Of a stretch of DNA of 55,373 bases, positions 20,778 to 29,559 are shown piece by piece; position 1 is the stretch's first letter, and each line of letters opens with the position of its first letter. Location: positions 1 through 55,373 of the forward strand of contig JAQVER010000012.1 of NCBI GenBank assembly GCA_028697885.1, written 5' to 3'. Source of the DNA: Desulfocapsaceae bacterium (GTDB lineage: Bacteria; Desulfobacterota; Desulfobulbia; Desulfobulbales; Desulfocapsaceae). Both the position numbers and the translations under genes were made by a program. The notes beneath the pieces were generated by a model that searched no databases, had not been told where the DNA came from, and saw only the letters and a list, made by a program, of their open reading frames with translations.

Positions 20778-22312
20778 CGGACGACCCCCATAACATGAAC
20801 GTCACTATTTGAAGCAAACTCTGGAGTTTTAAAAGAAAAATAAGGATCTAAGCCTAAAATTTCAAAAAAGCTTCCTTGCTTTTTAATATTATTTTGCAGA
20901 ACAAAGGATAATTTTTCGACATCAACCTGCTGTTTGTGCTGGCCACGAACGAACTCTAATTGAGTCAAGACATAAGAGACATTCCTAACATCAGGAAAAT
21001 CGAGACGTAGTTCAGAAGCTTTTCCCTTGACGGGAAGAAAAACATTGAACTCCATTCCCCCTGTAGCTTGATTCAACACCATGAGTGCACGACTTTTTTT
21101 CTCTTCAGAAAAATCCTCCCCTTCACTCCTCCAAAAGATTTCCACGTATGCTTGTGCTAAAGCACCAATAAGTATTTTGTTCGCTTGTTCCATGGTGGTC
21201 TTGGAAGTTTTCTTCGTTTCTTCTTGCCAGATGGATCTCAATTGCTCAACTTCAAGGTTCTCCCCCCTCGCCAAGAGCTCAGCTTCAATAGACTTTCCTT
21301 CAGGAGAGAGGGCAAGTTGAATCATTTCCTCAGGAAAAAACAATCCCACTTGGAGTTCCAGTGATATGGCAAGTTTTTCACCAATAGGCGGATCGGGCAT
21401 CTGCCAATAAAAGTAGGGATCATTCCCTCCAGAAGTTTTTAGAAAAACACCATGCCGTGTCATTTGGTTAAACTGCAGAGGTCTCTCCAATAAATGAAAA
21501 GTAGTCTCTTTTTCTCCTTCCTTAATAAATAGTTTTGGATCGAAAATAGAAATCTTTGAAAAGGATGGTGGATCAATACGGAGGCGTTTTACATCACTAT
21601 CCAACTCAACATTTAATACAATTCTATTATCGAGAGTTAATTCAGGACTGAACCTCTTCTTATTTGTCTCTTTGAAGCCATCACCAAGATCCCAATAGAC
21701 GACCCACGATCCATCATATTCATGCCGACCTGCACTAACTGATCTGGAAAAAACAATAAAGGCTTCTGTATATTTCTCTTGTTTATTCAATATCTCGGCA
21801 TAAGTCTTGGCAACCACTTCCGCTTCAGGCACCCTCTTAAATAAGTTCTTCAATAATTCAATGCCTTCCTTTTCTCTACCAGGAATAAAACTCACCAATT
21901 TGCCCCGTATGGCCTGCGCTTTTAAATCATTTTCATCAAACTCCACCCATTTTTCAGCCCAAAACAAGGCACGTTCAAAATACTTCGCCTCCATCAGAGC
22001 CTCTGTGAGAAGGGATAAAGACCTACGCTTAATAGGATCTAAACGATCCATTACTTTAATTGATTCGAGATCGACCAAAAGAGCTTCTAAGGCATCAATT
22101 CCATTTGCAGAATCTTTCTTCAAAATATCCTGTGATTTATCAAGACGATGTTGATACTTGCCAACATACATTGACACTACCTTCCTATCGACAGTATCAA
22201 TAAATGTTTCTCCAAAAGACCAACACAATACGGTGGCCCCTGCCAGAAGTGATATCAATATCAAAACAACAAGAAAATAATTAGTTATGTTTTTAATCAT
22301 AGCATGCTTCAT
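20774..22312 (-). CDS. Membrane-anchored TPR-like protein of unknown function, CotH-operon partner
   Basis: 512 residues that I do not recognise as a named family. One N-terminal membrane helix (about 12-32) is followed by helical TPR-like repeats (about 50-200; e.g. LLTEALMEAKYFERALFWAEKW and AEILNKQEKYTEAFIVFSRSV). After these come two beta-rich blocks (about 205-330 and 425-500) with WVVYWDLGDGF and VFLPVKGKASELRLDFPDVRN, which look like carbohydrate-type beta sandwiches. It starts the four-gene operon and overlaps the CotH gene by 4 bp (ATGA). Its topology suggests a periplasmic scaffold or substrate-recognition subunit; that is inference. Confidence 0.75.
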   Translation of the reverse strand: MKHAMIKNITNYFLVVLILISLLAGATVLCWSFGETFIDTVDRKVVSMYVGKYQHRLDKSQDILKKDSANGIDALEALLVDLESIKVMDRLDPIKRRSLSLLTEALMEAKYFERALFWAEKWVEFDENDLKAQAIRGKLVSFIPGREKEGIELLKNLFKRVPEAEVVAKTYAEILNKQEKYTEAFIVFSRSVSAGRHEYDGSWVVYWDLGDGFKETNKKRFSPELTLDNRIVLNVELDSDVKRLRIDPPSFSKISIFDPKLFIKEGEKETTFHLLERPLQFNQMTRHGVFLKTSGGNDPYFYWQMPDPPIGEKLAISLELQVGLFFPEEMIQLALSPEGKSIEAELLARGENLEVEQLRSIWQEETKKTSKTTMEQANKILIGALAQAYVEIFWRSEGEDFSEEKKSRALMVLNQATGGMEFNVFLPVKGKASELRLDFPDVRNVSYVLTQLEFVRGQHKQQVDVEKLSFVLQNNIKKQGSFFEILGLDPYFSFKTPEFASNSDVHVMGVVR

Positions 22313-22712
22313 TTGATAATTACTGAACAGGAATATCTAAAGGGTAACCTGCAAGATTGATTGTTGAGATCCCTTGATTTGTTATATTACCACTCACAGC
22401 TCTCACAGTGGTATGATTGTTCATGTTGTAACAATGGAGAATCAAACAGATCGTTTGTCATGAGCAGTTGGTGGGCGGAATAATCAAGTCGTTTTGGGAA
22501 CATAAACAGATATGCTCGCAAAAAACTCTATTTTGTGTTTGTCGCAAGTCACAAATTACTCTATAAATTTTGACCAATCCCCAGCAACGTAGAAACAGGA
22601 TTAACCAGTATTATCAATATACTAACATGCTCAGAAGCTAAATAACCACTGGCTATCACGCCGCTGGTTGTTAAAACCGATTGAATTCCTTACAAGCTTA
22701 TAGAGAAACATA
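22313..22712. other. Intergenic region upstream of the CotH operon
   Basis: 400 bp between two minus-strand operons. It holds a 7-bp inverted repeat (TACCACT at 22388-22394 and AGTGGTA at 22407-22413) about 75-100 bp before the operon start, possibly an operator. It also holds a hairpin (22644-22669) after the long glycosyltransferase gene. No credible ORF. Confidence 0.5.
22644..22669 (-). terminator. Weak hairpin downstream of the 1299-residue glycan protein
   Basis: On the minus strand AACCA-GC-GGC pairs with GCC-AG-TGGTT around a GTGATA loop. The stem is interrupted and followed by ATTTAG, not a full U-tract, so termination is only possible. Confidence 0.3.
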
Positions 22713-25700
22713 TTATCGATTTTTCACTTGAACGCGCTTATGATATTGTTTCATACGTTGTTCTCTTTTTTTGGATATAGTTTTATTAAATGGCACACGA
22801 TACAGCGATGTAGTTTTTGCTATTCTTGAAAATTTATATTGTTTAAAATACCTAACCCAAAGATCCCAATCCTCAAGAAGGTCCATTTCTGGATCAAATC
22901 CCCCTAGCTTCTCATAGCATTCTCTTCGAAACAGAACGGCCTGGATAGGGAAGAAATTTATCCGCATGATAGAATCATTATCGGGTTCTTCTGTGTGTCC
23001 CAAGGTATAATGCCTTTCATAATAATGCTCTTTTTTTTCTGTTTCTTCAGTTGAGACACAAAATGCCGAAGACCAAACAGCCCCACAATATGGTTTGTCA
23101 GAAATTGCATTCACTAGCGTTTCAATATGATCACAATACAATAAATCGTCTTCATCAAGAAAATTGAAAAAATCACCAGTAGCCATTTCTAAACCAATGT
23201 TCCCTGCTCGGCAACGACCTACTTTTTCTGTTGATTTATATACTATATTGAAATCTTTAAATTTAGAGACAATATCTTCAGCTATACTTGAACCATCCTC
23301 AACAATAACTATTTCAATATTCCTATATGTTTGATTGACAATTGAATAAATAGCCCTCTCTAAATAATCAAGACGACCGATCGTTCTTACGATAACAGAT
23401 ACTTTTGTAAATTGTGGGGATACTTTGCTGACAAAAAACCCTCCTTCACGTGCTATCTCATAATTATATCCATCAAAGAATGGCTCGAAGAAATCATTGG
23501 ACTCACATCTTGTCTCTCTAAAATAGGCACTTTCCTTTTCTGTAGTGGTAAGTTCCTCACATTCAGTAGAAGAAAGATTTTCCTTTGCATATCGAGCAAA
23601 CCGAACAAGTAAGTCCTTCCCAATTTTTATATCTTGCTCATTACCGTAACGATTCCGCAAAAAATAATTATGTTTTACCCCATAAAGCTGAGCAATCGGC
23701 TTTACTTCTCCAGGTTTGCTATAGCTGTGATGAGTAATCGTTACAGATGGACAATAAAGTAGACGGTAACCATTGGCTCTCAACCGCCAACTCAAATCTA
23801 CATCCTCACAATACATGAACAATTTCTCATCAAAACCTTGTAGCTCTTCGAAAGCATCTCGTTTCACAACCACTGCAGCGCCACTAAACCAACTGGTTTC
23901 CAAGGAGACCGGGTCATAACACTTGGGATGCTCATATGGAAGCTGTCGCAATTCCCACGCAACAACATCATTATTTGATAGTGTTATGATATTGCTTAAC
24001 TTTGAAAATGCTTCTGTGTCATGCAATTCTGTGTCGATATTAAGAAAAAATAGATAGTTACCAGTTCTAGCTTTAGCTCCTAAATTATTTGCCGCACCGA
24101 AACCTAAATTAAATTCATTTTTTACAATCTTGAATGATGAGAATTTGCGCTGATACAATTCCAATCTAGCAATTGTATCATCCGTGGAAGCATTATCAAC
24201 AATCGTAATTGTTATATTTTTGTCATGAGGGAGTAATGAAGTCATACAATTATCAATCCATCTTGATGAATTGTATGTAACCAGAACAAGGTCAAAATGT
24301 AACAATTCTGATCGGCTTGCAGTAAAAGACATGATAGGAGCTGATGAGAGTTCCCCGTTTCTTGCCCGTTCATAGCCTGGAATAATAGGTGCAGATGACA
24401 CACGTCCTCCCTCTGCCCCATGCTTCAGATAATGAAGCAATGGATTTATACCACCACAGACGACATCCGGATACTCACTAAGATACCATTGCACATCAAA
24501 ATAGGGGTTGGGCTTTCTTCCCTCTTCTGCACCATGTTTCAGATAATGGAGCAGCGGATCCATACCACTCAGGGCAACGTCGGGATATTCACTCAAATAC
24601 CATTGAGTATCAAAATAAGGATTAGGACTTCTTCCTTCAGCTACTCCATACTTCAGATAATGAAGCAATGGACTCATGTTTCTACGGACCACATCCGGAT
24701 ACTCACTAAGATACCATTGAGAGAAAAAATAAGGACTAGGGTTGTTTCCCTCTTTGATCCCATACTTCAAATAATGGAATAGGGGGTTCACCCCTCTACG
24801 GACAACGTCAGGATATTCACTCCAATACCATTGAGTATCAAAATAGGGACTGGGATTCTTCCCTTCATTAACTCCGTACTTCAGGTAATGCAGTAGGGGA
24901 TTTACACCACTAAGAGCTACTTCCGGATATTCACTCAGGTACCATTGAGTATCAAAACAGGGGTTGGTATTTTTCTTCTCATCTACTCCGTGCTTAAGAT
25001 AGTGCAGCAGTGGATTCATACCACTCTGGGCTACATCTTTATATTCACTCAGGTACCATTGGGTATCAAAATACGGGCCGGGGTTGTTCCCGTTTGCCGC
25101 TCCATGTTGCAGGTAATGCAGCAGTGGATTCATACCACTACGGGCTACATCCGGATATTCTTTCAAGTACCATTGGGTATCAAAATACGGATTAGGATTC
25201 CTTCCCTCTTCAACCCCATGTTTCAGATAATGGTACAGGGGATTTATACCACTATAGGCGACATCTGGATATTCACTCAGGTACCATTGGGTATCAAAAT
25301 ACGGATTAGGATTCCTTCCCTCTTCAACCCCGAGATAACAATAGTGATGCAAAGGATGCATTCCTGACATTTTCACATCTAGATATTGACTAGAATACCA
25401 TGCAGCATCAAATAAAGGTAACGCCTTGATTTCTCTCTTAAGCAACTGACATTCAGCCCATTTTCTCAAATTCAGTTTAAACAGGCTACATCCTAATTTT
25501 GTAAAAACATTATGCGTAACAGCACGATGCATCTGATTAATTTTCTTTTCTTGCTCTTGTTGATTCTTTTTTAGAATCGCTATTTGCCCATCACGTTGAA
25601 CCACGATTTGCTGACAATTAGAGAGCTGCCTATCACGGCCAGCCAAAACCTGATTCAGAAGGACGATCTGGCCATCACGATCAACCACATCCTGATTCAA

Positions 25701-26612
25701 ACGGACAACCTGGCCGTCACGCTCGACCAAAGATTCAGTGGCTGTAAATAATCTGTCGATTAGGACAAATGGTGATTTAAGACGATCAAATTCGTCTGAC
25801 CATTGAGCTATTTTATTCTGTAACCCGACGTCATCAGAACTTATTTTATCAGAAGCCACATTAAGCAAAGCAGTATAGATCTCACGAACAATTAAAGGAC
25901 AAGCATCATCCAACACCAAATCATTCAAATCATTAACCGCATGTCGCAGACTTTGATCAAGAATTTCTGTTTTATAGTTTTGTAATTCGGTAAGGTCAAT
26001 TTCCAAATCTAGGCATTGTGCAATCCGATTCAACTCACGATCTGGTGATTGCATCAGACGATCATAATCAACAAATACACGCCTTTCACCAACGGTGCCT
26101 GATAAACTCGCGACAACATATCCAAGCCACAGCAGGTGACTTTTCTCTGCATCAAAACTATTACGTTTAGCTAATGACTTGGCTACGCTCAGGGGATGAC
26201 GCACGGCAATAACATAGCTCACGTCGAACTGACAGTAGTTAAACACCTCTTTCCAAAAAAGTAATAATTTTGCCACACGCGGATCTTTAAAAGCAAAGAG
26301 AGGAACCTTGTCAACTTTCAGACGCAGCAAGTCCACTGCACGGAAAAAATAACCTTTCTTCTGTAATAACTCCACATCGATTGACTCGATCGGAGCGAGA
26401 TGGTGCCAATCACTATTGACAGCGCTCAACATCTCAATATTGATTGTATTAAGATCAATATCTTCCCAAAATCCTTTTTGGTTATCTTCCTTAGAGGGTA
26501 AAAAGCTATCTCCAAGATTGACACCCAAAGCTTGTAAACCACGAGTCATAACACTCGTGCCACTGCGGTGCATTCCCAACACAACAATAATGGATTTTTT
26601 ATTATCACCCAT
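22713..26612 (-). CDS. Multidomain sulfotransferase / nine-repeat / double GT2 glycan protein
   Basis: 1299 residues. Residues 1-270 are a sulfotransferase-like P-loop domain (GMHRSGTSVMTRGL binds the phosphosulfate donor; AVRHPLSVAKSL is the 3'-phosphate strand). A coiled coil of four 14-residue RDGQ-x3-LNQ repeats lies near 292-350. Nine copies of a 38-residue repeat follow (about 398-741; consensus YFDTQWYLSEYPDVA, then NPLLHYLKHGVEEG), a module known in bacterial glycosyltransferases. Then come two GT2 domains: about 775-1010 (VTYNSS, VDNASTDDT, NIDTE, CEDVDLSWR) and 1075-1290 (IVEDGSS, LDEDD, LLEDWDLW). It probably adds two sugars and sulfate to the exported glycan. It is last in the Wzm/Wzt operon, 21 bp after a second sulfotransferase. 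Confidence 0.88.
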   Translation of the reverse strand: MGDNKKSIIVVLGMHRSGTSVMTRGLQALGVNLGDSFLPSKEDNQKGFWEDIDLNTINIEMLSAVNSDWHHLAPIESIDVELLQKKGYFFRAVDLLRLKVDKVPLFAFKDPRVAKLLLFWKEVFNYCQFDVSYVIAVRHPLSVAKSLAKRNSFDAEKSHLLWLGYVVASLSGTVGERRVFVDYDRLMQSPDRELNRIAQCLDLEIDLTELQNYKTEILDQSLRHAVNDLNDLVLDDACPLIVREIYTALLNVASDKISSDDVGLQNKIAQWSDEFDRLKSPFVLIDRLFTATESLVERDGQVVRLNQDVVDRDGQIVLLNQVLAGRDRQLSNCQQIVVQRDGQIAILKKNQQEQEKKINQMHRAVTHNVFTKLGCSLFKLNLRKWAECQLLKREIKALPLFDAAWYSSQYLDVKMSGMHPLHHYCYLGVEEGRNPNPYFDTQWYLSEYPDVAYSGINPLYHYLKHGVEEGRNPNPYFDTQWYLKEYPDVARSGMNPLLHYLQHGAANGNNPGPYFDTQWYLSEYKDVAQSGMNPLLHYLKHGVDEKKNTNPCFDTQWYLSEYPEVALSGVNPLLHYLKYGVNEGKNPSPYFDTQWYWSEYPDVVRRGVNPLFHYLKYGIKEGNNPSPYFFSQWYLSEYPDVVRRNMSPLLHYLKYGVAEGRSPNPYFDTQWYLSEYPDVALSGMDPLLHYLKHGAEEGRKPNPYFDVQWYLSEYPDVVCGGINPLLHYLKHGAEGGRVSSAPIIPGYERARNGELSSAPIMSFTASRSELLHFDLVLVTYNSSRWIDNCMTSLLPHDKNITITIVDNASTDDTIARLELYQRKFSSFKIVKNEFNLGFGAANNLGAKARTGNYLFFLNIDTELHDTEAFSKLSNIITLSNNDVVAWELRQLPYEHPKCYDPVSLETSWFSGAAVVVKRDAFEELQGFDEKLFMYCEDVDLSWRLRANGYRLLYCPSVTITHHSYSKPGEVKPIAQLYGVKHNYFLRNRYGNEQDIKIGKDLLVRFARYAKENLSSTECEELTTTEKESAYFRETRCESNDFFEPFFDGYNYEIAREGGFFVSKVSPQFTKVSVIVRTIGRLDYLERAIYSIVNQTYRNIEIVIVEDGSSIAEDIVSKFKDFNIVYKSTEKVGRCRAGNIGLEMATGDFFNFLDEDDLLYCDHIETLVNAISDKPYCGAVWSSAFCVSTEETEKKEHYYERHYTLGHTEEPDNDSIMRINFFPIQAVLFRRECYEKLGGFDPEMDLLEDWDLWVRYFKQYKFSRIAKTTSLYRVPFNKTISKKREQRMKQYHKRVQVKNR
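24390..25420 (-). repeat. Nine tandem 114-bp coding repeats
   Basis: Nine in-frame copies of a 114-bp unit encode the 38-residue WYLSEYPDV/LLHYLKHG repeat. The first copy (highest coordinates) is most diverged and the central copies are most alike at DNA level, consistent with duplication inside the gene. Confidence 0.92.
25567..25735 (-). repeat. Four tandem 42-bp coding repeats (coiled coil)
   Basis: Four 14-residue units (ERDGQVVRLNQDVV and variants) in the same gene, an exact double heptad and therefore a coiled-coil rod between the sulfotransferase and the 38-residue repeats. Confidence 0.85.
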
Positions 26613-26633
26613 ACAGATTACTTAGTTGAATTT

Positions 26634-27413
26634 TCATATTTTATAGCTCGAAAATGATACCCCTAGAATAGCTAAGGCAATTTCAATCTGCTCTGAAGTC
26701 AAGTCGGTCTGCCAACGCCCTACACTTCGGTTATGCACCCTGTCAGTAGTAACAACCTTAGGGTCTTCTATTCCCCGACCTCGCTCAGCATGGCTGAAAT
26801 TATTCAACACCTGTGCTTCAAAATCTTCACCTAACCAGTTAAAAAGAGATTTTAATGTGGCGGTGGGGGCAGTTACCAGTTCCTCGTATCGGATACGAAA
26901 ACTCGTCTCCGGATACAATTTTTCATATCGCAATCCCTCGTCCACAAAGGTCTTGAGAAACTTAACCTTGTCCTCGAATATTGCCGGTACAGCCTTGGCA
27001 AAACCGATCTCAAGTAACGAGGCAAGTACATCCAGCGGGTGACGCACTACATGAACAAACACAAAACCGCCAGGCAGCAGATGCTGCCATTGGTCGAGGT
27101 ACAATAGGTTTTCGGGATTTTTATCCGCCCATCGCGCCTTGCCTGCCTTGCGGGCAGCCAATTCATGCGCCTCTATGAACGCACGGCCAAAGATGTCACG
27201 TATCTCATCTGGCTCTAAACCCAATGATGGAAGAGTGGAGAACAAACGAACATGGGCAAGGGGATCATTCAGATAATCGCCCCTTAGATCCTTAAAGAAT
27301 TTGACCTCAGGTCCGCAATGAATGCGGCTGTGCGCATCCAGCAAACGACGAATCAAAGAAGTCCCGGAACGATAAAAACCACCGACTATAATGGGCATCT
27401 CTTTTATCGACAT
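26634..27413 (-). CDS. Sulfotransferase family protein
   Basis: 259 residues from the ATG at 27413, chosen because GGGGAG lies 7 nt upstream; a longer frame reaching 27479 would overlap the previous gene by about 60 bp. The PAPS-binding P-loop is GGFYRSGTSLIRRLLDAH, and the 3'-phosphate segment is HVVRHPLDVLASLLE with its Arg and Ser. A late RIRYEELVTAP and NRSVGRWQTDL region is typical of the family. It transfers sulfate from PAPS to a hydroxyl, probably on the glycan handled by this operon. It lies 4 nt after the Wzt-fusion stop codon. Confidence 0.9.
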   Translation of the reverse strand: MSIKEMPIIVGGFYRSGTSLIRRLLDAHSRIHCGPEVKFFKDLRGDYLNDPLAHVRLFSTLPSLGLEPDEIRDIFGRAFIEAHELAARKAGKARWADKNPENLLYLDQWQHLLPGGFVFVHVVRHPLDVLASLLEIGFAKAVPAIFEDKVKFLKTFVDEGLRYEKLYPETSFRIRYEELVTAPTATLKSLFNWLGEDFEAQVLNNFSHAERGRGIEDPKVVTTDRVHNRSVGRWQTDLTSEQIEIALAILGVSFSSYKI

Positions 27414-27417
27414 ACCA

Positions 27418-29559
27418 TCACTCCCCAAAAAAAGGATGGGTGGTAAAGGGGTTGGAACGATCCCAACCGTCATTGTCAAAATTTTTCAATTCCTGCCGGC
27501 GAGGCAATCTCACCTTACTAGGGTCAAAGCGTGCACGCGCACCGTGCCATTGACGTTCTTCAACCTCCTTCGGACTGTAGATGCGTTCCTGACCATATTT
27601 CTTCAGGAGATGTTTACGACTAAGAGCCAGATAGTGACGCAAGATAAAAGCTTCAGGGTACAAATTTCGTTTGGGAAAAACCACTTGATGACCTGCCATT
27701 GACACCAAGTCCACAGGTGACGATTGTTTCTTCCAGGCGTTGACTCTATGTAAAGGCTGGGGTGAAAAAAAATAATAGTCACGGAATCGAGCCACAAAAT
27801 CAGAAGGTTCGCTGTCTTCGCAGTCATTTTCAACGGGCAGAAACACAAATTCGTCAAAATTCACCGCATTATAACCTGCTTGATCAACCATTATCAAAGC
27901 AGCCAATAATGTAGAGAAGCCGGGAGGTGGCTCTCGTATCTCATCTGCATCATGATGGATGAACCAATCGGCTTCAATCTCCGCGGCCAATTGTTCCTTA
28001 ATGCGCAGCTGTTCAACTAAATCGAAGTAGCCTGTGTAGGGTTGCCTCTCAATGCGAAATACCCCCCTACCCAGATATTGTTTGGCAATGGCAAGACTCT
28101 CATCGCAGGAATCGTTGTCGATCACGCAGGTCTCAATCCCTTGTTGATGCAGGTGTTCCAGGCAACGTGGCAAATATAGCGCCTCATTACGAATCGCCAG
28201 TAGAGCCACGACGCGTTTTTTCTCAGTTACCAAAACCGGTGCCGAAGATGGACTATGAACTTGTCTCATCCCAATATCTACCGTACCTAGAAAATCAGGC
28301 TCATAAGGATTTACTTCAAAAGACAATACGGCTGTCTGTTTATCCACAGGTATAAAATTCCGCATTATCCCCCTGCTTTCCAGACGCAAGGTGACGAAAT
28401 AGGTTCCCGGCCAAAATCGGGCATCAAAAGCCACCTCAATGGTCGCAATCGATTTTCCTTCCCGAGTGGAATCTGCTCGAAGAAAAAAATATTTGCCGGT
28501 TATGTCAAGCATACGCCGGTCCATCAGGATCACACTTAAGGCTGCACCTGGCAGATCGCAATCAAATTGGGTTTCAATACGAATACGAACACTTTCACCC
28601 GAGCCAACGGACGTCTTCATACTTTCGTCGGGAAGAAAGCAGGCAGAAACAATCCGTCCCTGTTCAGTCCCAAATGCAGGCAAACCGCTTTCACCCAAAG
28701 ACTTCTTAATGACCACCGGCTTTCCATTAACAGTTTGGCGGCTTTGTTCGTCACGAATATCGAGGAAATATTGTTCTGCTACCGTATCCGGTTGGCCTCG
28801 CATCTTCTCATGACCATGTTCCAGATAGATCACCTGATGGCAGAAGCTTTTGACCATGTTCATGTCGTGGGAAACAAAAAGTAAAGTGGTACCAGATTTG
28901 GTCAGTCGCTGCATTCGCTCCATGCACTTAAATTGAAAAGCAGCGTCACCGACAGCCAGGGCCTCATCTATAATAAGAATATCTGGATCGACACAGACTG
29001 CAACCGCAAATGCCAGACGTACCACCATACCGCTGGAATAAGTTTTTACAGGTTGTTCAATAAAGTCCCCAATGTCTGCAAAGGCAGTTATATAATCAAA
29101 GCGTGAATTGATTTCTTCATTGCTAAGTCCTAGCACCGAGGCATTCATATACACGTTTTCGCGCCCGGTAAATTCAGGGTTGAACCCAGATCCGAGTTCC
29201 AGCAAAGCGGCAATACGTCCATAGGTTTGGATGCTTCCACTGGTTGGATTAAGCGTGCCACAAATCATTTGCAATAGAGTTGATTTTCCACTGCCATTAA
29301 GACCGATAATGCCAACCGTTTCACCCTTTCGAATCTCGAAAGAAACATCTTTGAGCGCCCAGAATTCGCGATAATATTGCTTAGGTGATTTACCCACCAT
29401 CTGCCTTAAATGTGGCAAGATGAACTGTTTAAGCCGTTCTCGAGGAGCGTCATAGATTTGATAACACTTGCTGAGGCTGTGAACGCAAATGGCGATTTCC
29501 TGGCACTCAGAGTTGTCGGTCAGCGAAGAAGAGGAAGTGGATTTAAAGGACATCAGCAA
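27418..29559 (-). CDS. Wzt-type polysaccharide-export ATPase fused to a GT2-like glycosyltransferase
   Basis: 713 residues. About 20-275 form an ABC ATPase of the Wzt/TagH kind (Walker A GLNGSGKST at 86-93; signature TYSSGMVVRLAFA; Walker B ILIIDEALAVGD). About 300-430 form a Wzt C-terminal beta-sandwich, which binds the glycan terminus before export. About 445-700 are an additional domain starting KRVVALLAIRNEALYLPRCLEHL, with CVIDNDSCDES and HHDADE, like glycosyltransferase family 2. Normal Wzt proteins end after the beta-sandwich (around 400-430 residues), so this is a fusion. Its start overlaps the permease gene by 17 bp. Confidence 0.9.
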   Translation of the reverse strand: MLMSFKSTSSSSLTDNSECQEIAICVHSLSKCYQIYDAPRERLKQFILPHLRQMVGKSPKQYYREFWALKDVSFEIRKGETVGIIGLNGSGKSTLLQMICGTLNPTSGSIQTYGRIAALLELGSGFNPEFTGRENVYMNASVLGLSNEEINSRFDYITAFADIGDFIEQPVKTYSSGMVVRLAFAVAVCVDPDILIIDEALAVGDAAFQFKCMERMQRLTKSGTTLLFVSHDMNMVKSFCHQVIYLEHGHEKMRGQPDTVAEQYFLDIRDEQSRQTVNGKPVVIKKSLGESGLPAFGTEQGRIVSACFLPDESMKTSVGSGESVRIRIETQFDCDLPGAALSVILMDRRMLDITGKYFFLRADSTREGKSIATIEVAFDARFWPGTYFVTLRLESRGIMRNFIPVDKQTAVLSFEVNPYEPDFLGTVDIGMRQVHSPSSAPVLVTEKKRVVALLAIRNEALYLPRCLEHLHQQGIETCVIDNDSCDESLAIAKQYLGRGVFRIERQPYTGYFDLVEQLRIKEQLAAEIEADWFIHHDADEIREPPPGFSTLLAALIMVDQAGYNAVNFDEFVFLPVENDCEDSEPSDFVARFRDYYFFSPQPLHRVNAWKKQSSPVDLVSMAGHQVVFPKRNLYPEAFILRHYLALSRKHLLKKYGQERIYSPKEVEERQWHGARARFDPSKVRLPRRQELKNFDNDGWDRSNPFTTHPFFGE

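Noticed and set aside
24420-25367. Plus-strand open frames across the repeat array that look like repeated 38-residue proteins
   Set aside because: They are complements of the in-frame 114-bp repeats of the minus-strand glycan protein, which has the recognisable domains.
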